Below are positions 58,289 through 64,000 of a stretch of 64,000 nucleotides of DNA, one piece after another. Made by a program: the position numbers and the translations under genes. The DNA is taken from assembly GCF_017811815.1 (NCBI RefSeq), contig NZ_JADKZI010000001.1, forward strand, positions 1-64,000, written 5' to 3'. The notes below the pieces were generated by a model. The model made no database searches. It was not told the DNA's origin and worked only from the letters and a program-made list of their open reading frames with translations. Each line of letters starts with the position of its first letter. The stretch's first letter is position 1. Origin of the DNA: Flavonifractor sp. AGMB03687. GTDB lineage: Bacteria; Bacillota; Clostridia; Oscillospirales; Oscillospiraceae.

Positions 58289-58317
58289 TTGACAAAGAGG
58301 GTACATAAGCATATGAT
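58289..58317 (+). promoter_or_regulatory. Promoter of psuK-psuG operon
   Basis: TTGACA, 17 nt, TATGAT: near-consensus, 33 nt before the psuK ATG. Confidence 0.75.
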
Positions 58318-58349
58318 TAGAATATAGATAAAAGTTTAGGAGGTATCCC

Positions 58350-59426
58350 ATGACCCAGCGAGAGCGGCAGATCCTGAAATGGATCGAGGAGAACCCTATG
58401 ATCTCCCAGCAGGAGCTGGCGGACAAGGCGGGCATCACCCGGTCGTCTGCGGCGGTACATATCTCCAACCTGATGAAGCAGGGGCACATTGCTGGTAAGG
58501 GCTACATCGTCCGCACCGCGCCCTACGCGGTGGTGGTGGGGGGCGTGAACCTGGACATCGGCGGGCGGTCCCTGGACAAGCTGGTGCCTGCGGACTCCAA
58601 CCCGGGCCAGGTGCGCACCAGTCTGGGCGGCGTGGGCCGCAATATTGCCCACAACATGGCACTGCTGGGGATGGACGTGCGGCTGTTGACCGCCTTTGGC
58701 GACGACATGAACGCTCAGCGCATTGCTGCCAGCTGCGGCGAGCTGGGCATCGACATCAGCCAGTGCCTGACGGTGCCGGGAGGAGCCACCTCCACCTATC
58801 TGTTTATTGCCGACCACCAGGGGGACATGGCCCTGGCGGTCAGCGACATGGAGATCTACCAGCACATGACTCCCGCCTTCCTGGCCGGGCGGTCCCGGTT
58901 GCTGCACAACGCCCAGCTGATCGTGGTGGACACCAACATCCCGGCGGAGTCCATCGCCTGGCTGGCGGACAATGTGCGGCTGCCCATCTTCGCCGATCCG
59001 GTCTCCACCGCCAAGGCAGAGAAGCTGTGGCCGGTGCTGGGCAAGCTCCACACCCTCAAGCCCAACCGGATGGAGGCGGAGCTCCTCTCCGGCGTGACCA
59101 TCACCGACGAGGCCAGCCTGAACAAGGCCGCGGATGTCCTGCTGGCCACCGGCCTGCGGCGGGTGTTCATCAGCCTGGGCGGCGACGGAATGCTGGCCGC
59201 CGACCATAAGGAGCGGCTCCATGTGCCCTGCTGTCCCGGTGAGATGGTGAACACCACCGGCTGCGGCGACGCAGGCATGGCCGCCATCGCTTGGGCCTAC
59301 CTGGAGGGTACCAACCTGGAGGGCACCGCCAAGGCCGCCATGGCGGCGGGTGCCATTGCCATGGAGAGCGCCGAAACCATTAACCCGGCCATGAGCGCAC
59401 AGCGGCTCCGGGACCGGATGAAATAA
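58350..59426 (+). CDS. psuK: Pseudouridine kinase with N-terminal winged helix
   Basis: The 358-residue protein has a ~60-residue N-terminal winged-helix DNA-binding domain (ILKWIEENPMISQQELADK) joined to a PfkB kinase domain (start YAVVVGGVNLDIGG, catalytic NTTGCGDAGMA). This is the arrangement of YeiC/PsuK. It phosphorylates pseudouridine at the 5' position; the extra DNA-binding part suggests it may also act as its own regulator, as proposed for such fusions. psuG follows after 40 nt. AGGAGG precedes the start. Confidence 0.88.
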   Translation: MTQRERQILKWIEENPMISQQELADKAGITRSSAAVHISNLMKQGHIAGKGYIVRTAPYAVVVGGVNLDIGGRSLDKLVPADSNPGQVRTSLGGVGRNIAHNMALLGMDVRLLTAFGDDMNAQRIAASCGELGIDISQCLTVPGGATSTYLFIADHQGDMALAVSDMEIYQHMTPAFLAGRSRLLHNAQLIVVDTNIPAESIAWLADNVRLPIFADPVSTAKAEKLWPVLGKLHTLKPNRMEAELLSGVTITDEASLNKAADVLLATGLRRVFISLGGDGMLAADHKERLHVPCCPGEMVNTTGCGDAGMAAIAWAYLEGTNLEGTAKAAMAAGAIAMESAETINPAMSAQRLRDRMK

Positions 59427-59466
59427 AGAAACGCTGACACAAGGATTTCATATGGAGGTATCTGTG

Positions 59467-60390
59467 ATGAATCTGAACAAGTTTTTGGATGTAGCCCCTG
59501 AAGTAGCCGCTGCCGTGGCGGCTGGTAAGCCCGTGGTGGCCCTGGAGTCCACCATCATCTCCCACGGCATGCCCTATCCCCAGAACGTGGAGACCGCTCT
59601 GAAGGTGGAGCAGATCATCCGGGACAACGGCGCGGTGCCCGCCACCATCGCCATCCTGGGCGGCCGCCTGAAGGCCGGTCTGAGTGCCGAGGAGATCGAG
59701 TACCTGGGCAAGCAGGGCCAGAAGGTGACCAAGGCCAGCCGCCGGGACCTGGCGGTGCTGGTGGCCCGCAAGGCCGACGGCGCTACCACCGTTACCACCA
59801 CCATGATGATCGCCCACATGGCAGGCATCCAGATCTTTGCCACCGGCGGCATCGGTGGTGTCCACCGCGGCGCCGAGACCACCATGGACATCTCCGCCGA
59901 CCTGGAGGAGCTGGCCTCCACCCCCGTGATGGTGGTGTGCGCCGGCGCCAAGTCCATCCTGGACCTGGGCCTCACCCTGGAGTACCTGGAGACCCACGGT
60001 GTGCCCGTCATCGGCTACGGCACCAAGGAGCTGCCCGCCTTCTACACCCGCAAGAGCGGCTTTGAGGTGGACTACCGCATGGACAGCCCGGAGGAGATCG
60101 CCGCCGCCTTCCATGTCTCCCGTGAGCTGGGCCTCAAGGGCGGCATGCTGGTGACCAACCCCATCCCCGAGGAGTTTGCCATGGATCACGACGTGATCAA
60201 CAAGGCCATCGACGAGGCCATTGCCCAGGCCAACGCTCAGGGCATCCACGGCAAGGCCACTACCCCCTTCCTGCTGGCCAAGGTGAAGGAGCTCACCGGC
60301 GGTGATAGCCTGGACTCCAACATCCAGCTGGTGTTCAACAACGCCAAGCTGGCCGCTCAGACCGCGGCCAAGCTGTGCGCCATGAACTGA
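59467..60390 (+). CDS. psuG: Pseudouridine-5'-phosphate glycosidase
   Basis: The 307-residue enzyme is PsuG (YeiN). It splits pseudouridine 5'-phosphate to uracil and ribose 5-phosphate. Diagnostic features are ALESTIISHGMPYPQN, FATGGIGGVHRGAE, the catalytic Lys in CAGAKSILDLG and an Asn near VFNNAKLA. With psuK it recovers modified nucleosides from RNA turnover. GGAGG is eight bases upstream of ATG 59467; the longer start at 59452 is inside the ribosome site. Confidence 0.95.
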   Translation: MNLNKFLDVAPEVAAAVAAGKPVVALESTIISHGMPYPQNVETALKVEQIIRDNGAVPATIAILGGRLKAGLSAEEIEYLGKQGQKVTKASRRDLAVLVARKADGATTVTTTMMIAHMAGIQIFATGGIGGVHRGAETTMDISADLEELASTPVMVVCAGAKSILDLGLTLEYLETHGVPVIGYGTKELPAFYTRKSGFEVDYRMDSPEEIAAAFHVSRELGLKGGMLVTNPIPEEFAMDHDVINKAIDEAIAQANAQGIHGKATTPFLLAKVKELTGGDSLDSNIQLVFNNAKLAAQTAAKLCAMN

Positions 60391-60412
60391 CAACGGAATA
60401 TGCGCTTTTTCG

Positions 60413-60444
60413 TGGGGCGCCGCAGCATGCGGCGCCCCATTTTT
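60413..60444 (+). terminator. Terminator after psuG
   Basis: TGGGGCGCCGC (60413-60423) pairs with 60429-60439, loop AGCAT, followed by TTTTT. Confidence 0.9.
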
Positions 60445-60506
60445 CCATGTTTCGCCGGGGGAAATTGTAACAATGTTTCTTTTTGCTAACATTGGGGGGC
60501 CATACA

Positions 60507-60535
60507 TTGAAACCCCTTTGGCCGGGACGTATAAT
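60507..60535 (+). promoter_or_regulatory. Promoter of nucleotidase-like SLH gene
   Basis: TTGAAA, 17 nt, TATAAT: strong sigma-A type. It leaves a ~90-nt leader before the ATG at 60631; no riboswitch recognised. Confidence 0.75.
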
Positions 60536-60630
60536 AGGACACAGAATGATTGACACTGTGTCTGCCCGACGGTTTTCCGGGTGACCGGTGTAAAACCAGA
60601 TGTCCCGCATGGGAGAAAAGAGGCGATTGT

Positions 60631-62715
60631 ATGACGCGGAAGCATCTGATCTTCCGCCGGCTGTGTGCGGCGCTGCTGGCGCTGGCTCTGCTGCCGGCGG
60701 GTGCATGGGCGGCTGAGCCCGTTCAGGAGGAACCTACCCTGGGGATCTATACCACTGGGGATATGGCAGGCAGAGTGGGGCAGACCGACCCCCTTACCGG
60801 CCGGATCGAGTACCATAGTTATTTGAAGGTGGCTACGGCCATGGCCCAGGAGCGCCAGAACATGGAGGACACCCTGCTGCTGGACAGCGGGGACGCGGTG
60901 GCCAATACCCTGGTCAGCGGCAGTGCCGCCGATACGGCCCTGGCTCTGCGCACCATCGGCTATGACGCCCTGGTGCCCAGCGTGGAGGAGTTCCGGCTGG
61001 GCCAGGGACACCGGGCGGCCTTCTTCCAGGAGCTGACCCAGGCGGAGGGAACGGGCACGCCGGTGAATGTGATCTCTGCCGACTGGCTGAGCGGCGAGAC
61101 CGGACAGACTATGTACCAGCCCTACCAGATCTTTACCACCCAGCTGGATGGTAAGGAGCTGCGGGTGGCTGTGGTGGGACTGGGTACCCTGGAGGTACCC
61201 CAGTCCATGCCCTCCTATTACTATCCCGACAGCCAGTTCGGCCACGAGGGCAATACCGACCATACCTACGCCTGGGAGTGGACCCATTGGGTGCAGCCCC
61301 AGTTGAGCAAGGAAAACTGCGACCTGGTGGTGGTGTGCTGCCACGACGACCGGAATGGTCTGGAGCAGTTTGCCGCTAAGACCACCGGCATCGATCTACT
61401 GGTGGGCGGGCACGGCCGGGCGGACAGCGGCACCTTCCAGAATGCCGCCGGTCAGGAGGTGTCCTGGGTCAGCAGCGGCGGCACCGCTCTCACCCGAACC
61501 ACCGTGACCCTGAATGACAGCGGAGAGGCGGTCGTTGGAGAGAGCCAGCTGCTGGACCTGTCCGACTATCAGCCGGATCAGACCCTGGCCAAAGCCACGG
61601 AGGCGGGCCAGAAGGCTCAGGAGAGCGCCGCCGACCGTCAGGCAGGCCGCCTGTCCGGGGATTGGTCGGAATACAAGACCGATGCCGTCCACCAGAGTGC
61701 CGCCGGCGATCTGGTGGCCCAGGCCATGCTGTGGACCTCCGGGGCCGACGGAGCTCTGGTGACCAACGGAAGCCTGGGCAGCCTGCCGGAGGAGGTAGGC
61801 ACCGGCAGTGGGATTCGCACCCTCACCTTGGGTGACTGCGCCAGTTTGGCCCTGGGCCGCAGCGCCGTCACCGTGGTGGAGATGACCGGTGCCCAGCTGA
61901 AAGCCTGGCTGGATACCTGTGCCGGCCGCTATACGGTGGATGAGTACGGACGCATCACCGGCGGCTATGACGCCGATTTCCTCTATGGCATGGACTATGA
62001 GCTCTATGTGGGAGCCCCTGCCGGACAGCGGGTGACCAACCTGACCTTTGAGGGGCAGCCCGTGGAGGACGATCAGGTCTTCCGCATCGTGTTGGAGGAG
62101 TCCCACCTGTGGGACGGGGAGTTCCCCGACTGTACGGTACTGTGGTCCGCCGGCGCTGATATGCAGTACGCCTCCACCCGGGGTACCATGGCCTCCATGC
62201 TGGCAACCTACCTGAGCCGCAACGGTACCGTCACCCCCAAGCGGGAGAGCACCTGGGCGGTCTATCAGGGAACGGTGGACAGCCCGCTGACCCGCCTGGA
62301 GTTTGTGGAAATGCTCTATGAGGTGGCCGGTCAGCCCGCACCGGGCGCCGACGGCGCCTTTGTGGATGTGGTGGGCAGCGACGCGGCCATCTGGGCGGCC
62401 GAGACCCGGATCGTCAGCGGTGACGGAAAGGGCAAGTTCCTGCCCCAGACGGCGGTGACCCGGGAGCAGGCGGCCGCCATGCTGTACAACTACGCCCGGG
62501 CCATGGGCCTGAATACTGCCACCAATGGTGAGGCGGTCAATTCCCTGTCCGACAGCAGTTCGGTTTCCTCCTGGGCACGGTCCGCCGTGGACTTCTGCCT
62601 GGCGACCGGCCTGCTGGAGCCGGTGGGGGAGAAGGGCGATCAGTTCCAGCCCGCTGCCACCCTGAGCCGCACCGAGGCCAAGGAAACCATGGCTGTTCTG
62701 GCCCAACTGGATTAA
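60631..62715 (+). CDS. Degenerate 5'-nucleotidase-like protein with SLH domains
   Basis: The 694-residue secreted protein has a signal peptide (LCAALLALALLPAGAWAA), a metallophosphatase-like domain, a 5'-nucleotidase C-terminal domain and three weak SLH repeats at the end (from ~560: PLTRLEFVEMLYEVA; GKGKFLPQTAVTREQAAAML; DQFQPAATLSRTEAKE). The domain order resembles the protein at 3860-6043. Key metal ligands differ: TTGDMAGR instead of TSDMHGN, VEEFRLG where GNHEF is expected, and GGHGRAD for the last histidines. It may be a non-catalytic surface protein or have altered metal use. Confidence 0.82.
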   Translation: MTRKHLIFRRLCAALLALALLPAGAWAAEPVQEEPTLGIYTTGDMAGRVGQTDPLTGRIEYHSYLKVATAMAQERQNMEDTLLLDSGDAVANTLVSGSAADTALALRTIGYDALVPSVEEFRLGQGHRAAFFQELTQAEGTGTPVNVISADWLSGETGQTMYQPYQIFTTQLDGKELRVAVVGLGTLEVPQSMPSYYYPDSQFGHEGNTDHTYAWEWTHWVQPQLSKENCDLVVVCCHDDRNGLEQFAAKTTGIDLLVGGHGRADSGTFQNAAGQEVSWVSSGGTALTRTTVTLNDSGEAVVGESQLLDLSDYQPDQTLAKATEAGQKAQESAADRQAGRLSGDWSEYKTDAVHQSAAGDLVAQAMLWTSGADGALVTNGSLGSLPEEVGTGSGIRTLTLGDCASLALGRSAVTVVEMTGAQLKAWLDTCAGRYTVDEYGRITGGYDADFLYGMDYELYVGAPAGQRVTNLTFEGQPVEDDQVFRIVLEESHLWDGEFPDCTVLWSAGADMQYASTRGTMASMLATYLSRNGTVTPKRESTWAVYQGTVDSPLTRLEFVEMLYEVAGQPAPGADGAFVDVVGSDAAIWAAETRIVSGDGKGKFLPQTAVTREQAAAMLYNYARAMGLNTATNGEAVNSLSDSSSVSSWARSAVDFCLATGLLEPVGEKGDQFQPAATLSRTEAKETMAVLAQLD

Positions 62716-62723
62716 AACCGATG

Positions 62724-62761
62724 AAAGAGGCCCTGCCGCATCACGCGGCAGGGCCTCTTTT
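62724..62761 (+). terminator. Terminator after nucleotidase-like gene
   Basis: AAAGAGGCCCTGCCGC (62724-62739) pairs with 62745-62760; T-tract ends the element. Confidence 0.88.
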
Positions 62762-62847
62762 GATCTTTCACAAAACGGTAAGGAGGGGTTTAGAAATTTT
62801 TAAGATGATTCTGATACACTACCTTCAGAAGCAAAGGAGGAGACACA

Positions 62848-63612
62848 ATGGAGCAGATTCTGAAGGTAGAAGGACTGTGCCGGGATTATGGCAGAGGAAC
62901 GGTCACCCACGCGGTGGATCATGTGGATTTTTCGGTGGAAAAAGGGGAGTTTGTGGGTATTATGGGCCCCTCGGGCAGCGGCAAAACCACCCTGCTAAAT
63001 TGTATTTCCACCATTGATACCCCTACAGCGGGACATATTTGGGTGGAGGGGCAGGACATCACCACCCTGAAGCAGAAGGAACTCTCCCGGTTCCGGCGGG
63101 AGCGGCTGGGCTTTGTGTTCCAGGACTGCAATCTGCTGGACACCCTCACCGCCTATGAGAACATCGCCCTGGCCCTCACCATCCGCAAGACCCCGGTCCG
63201 GCAGGTGGACCCCCTGGTGAAGGAGACAGCCCAGCTGCTGGAGATCACCGAGTGCCTGAACAAGTACCCCTACCAGATGTCGGGCGGCCAGCAGCAGCGT
63301 ACCGCCGCCGCCCGGGCTATCATCACCCAGCCCGCCCTCATCCTGGCCGACGAGCCCACCGGCGCCCTGGACTCCAAGTCCGCCCGGCTGCTGCTGGAGC
63401 GGTTCGAGGTGATGAATCAGCTCCGTCAGGCCACCATTCTGATGGTGACCCACGACGCCTTTACCGCCAGCTACTGCCACCGCATTCTCGTCCTGCGGGA
63501 CGGCGCGGTGTTTGCCCAGCTGGAGCGGGGGAACCAGGACCGCAGAGACTTTTTCCGGCGGATCATCGACGTGGTGACCGAGCTGGGAGGTGACCAGAGC
63601 AATGTTCTCTAA
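62848..63612 (+). CDS. ABC transporter ATP-binding protein, BceA-type
   Basis: The 254-residue ATPase has Walker [10 protein letters not shown], the signature MSGGQQQR and Walker [17 protein letters not shown]. The DEPTGALD form and the following long-loop permease are typical of the BceA/VraD MacB-like class that protects against peptide antibiotics such as bacitracin. A BceRS sensor pair is not in the window; it may lie just beyond the end. GGAGG is seven bases before the ATG. It overlaps the permease gene by 11 nt. Confidence 0.92.
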   Translation: MEQILKVEGLCRDYGRGTVTHAVDHVDFSVEKGEFVGIMGPSGSGKTTLLNCISTIDTPTAGHIWVEGQDITTLKQKELSRFRRERLGFVFQDCNLLDTLTAYENIALALTIRKTPVRQVDPLVKETAQLLEITECLNKYPYQMSGGQQQRTAAARAIITQPALILADEPTGALDSKSARLLLERFEVMNQLRQATILMVTHDAFTASYCHRILVLRDGAVFAQLERGNQDRRDFFRRIIDVVTELGGDQSNVL

Positions 63613-64000
63613 GCTGGCGGTCAAAAACGTGGGGCGCAGCTTCCGGGACTACGGGGTGTACTTCCTCACCGTGGCCTTCGGCGTGTGCCTCTTTTATGTG
63701 TTCAACGCTCTGGAGACTCAGACCGTGATCCGCTATCTGGCCCAGCATCCCCGGACCAATATCGTTGGGGCCATCCAGCAGCTCATCGGCATCCTGTCGG
63801 TCTTTGTATGGGTGGTGCTGGCCTTCCTCATCCTGTACGCATCCGGTTTTCTGGTGCGCCGCCGCTCCCGGGAGCTGGGCACCTACCTGATGCTGGGCAT
63901 GGAGCGCTGGCAGGTGGCCCGGCTGCTGCTGGCGGAGACCGCCGTCACCGCCCTGGTGGCCCTGGTGGTGGGGCTGGTGCTGGGTGTGGTGCTCTCCCAG
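63602..64000 (+). CDS. ABC transporter permease, BceB/FtsX-type (partial)
   Basis: Only the first 133 codons are present before the window ends. They show an N-terminal FtsX-like permease start ([20 protein letters not shown]), two to three membrane helices, and RRRSRELGTYLMLGMERWQV, a typical BceB segment. It overlaps the ATPase gene by 11 nt and should form the transporter with it. The large extracellular domain expected for BceB is not in view. Confidence 0.88.
   Translation, partial: MFSKLAVKNVGRSFRDYGVYFLTVAFGVCLFYVFNALETQTVIRYLAQHPRTNIVGAIQQLIGILSVFVWVVLAFLILYASGFLVRRRSRELGTYLMLGMERWQVARLLLAETAVTALVALVVGLVLGVVLSQ

Overview
The window looks like a chromosomal segment of a GC-rich, spore-forming, anaerobic Firmicute, most likely gut Oscillospiraceae (Flavonifractor/Lawsonibacter-like). 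The evidence is a SpoIID-type protein, BlaI/BlaR and BceAB-type systems, SLH-domain surface proteins, strong GGAGG ribosome binding sites and a high-GC third codon position. No rRNA, tRNA or CRISPR array was seen. The first ~140 bases are runs of G and C and look like a contig-end artefact.

Layout. 0.1-3.8 kb: a two-gene SUF-type Fe-S operon (sufC, sufB/D-like) with a thioesterase, a ferritin-like protein and rlmA. 3.9-16.4 kb: housekeeping and metabolism (secreted 5'-nucleotidase, aspartase, ABC-F protein, MATE pump, metG, citrate synthase, SpoIID). 16.4-25.6 kb: an envelope-sensing cluster with a BlaI/BlaR-like pair under a large inverted-repeat operator, a gene that fuses sigma-factor region 2 to a membrane/sensor module, an FAD protein, a YczE-type membrane protein, an intact ECF sigma/anti-sigma pair and a CorC-type protein. 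25.7-32.5 kb: a likely operon starting with a fluoride-type CLC antiporter behind a structured leader and continuing through a VOC protein, acyltransferase, MBOAT and DHHW proteins and an MFS transporter. 32.6-44.3 kb: pyruvate kinase, pyridoxamine kinase, a sugar nucleotidyltransferase with a broken sugar kinase, guanine deaminase, a TraB/GumN protein, a DUF815 ATPase, a class II aldolase, and a YheO-type regulator with the dipeptidase PepV. 44.3-49.1 kb: a second YheO-type regulator facing ridA, a tryptophanase-family lyase and a Na+-coupled amino-acid transporter, which together suggest uptake, beta-elimination and aminoacrylate detoxification.

The most unusual region is 49.1-58.3 kb. Two large S-layer-like SLH proteins point at each other, with two small divergent proteins between them that share an N-terminus. 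The arrangement is almost palindromic around ~53.1 kb. The two SLH genes share an almost identical 276-bp inverted repeat covering the RBS, signal peptide and first SLH domain; similarity falls sharply on both sides of it. A complete tyrosine recombinase, with no phage genes around it, is divergent from the outer SLH gene. This looks like an invertible, phase-variable or recombining surface-protein locus. After it come pseudouridine catabolism (psuK, psuG), a degenerate SLH-anchored nucleotidase-like protein and the start of a BceAB-type ABC transporter.

All repeat and promoter comparisons were made by eye. Family names rest on motif recognition, not searches.
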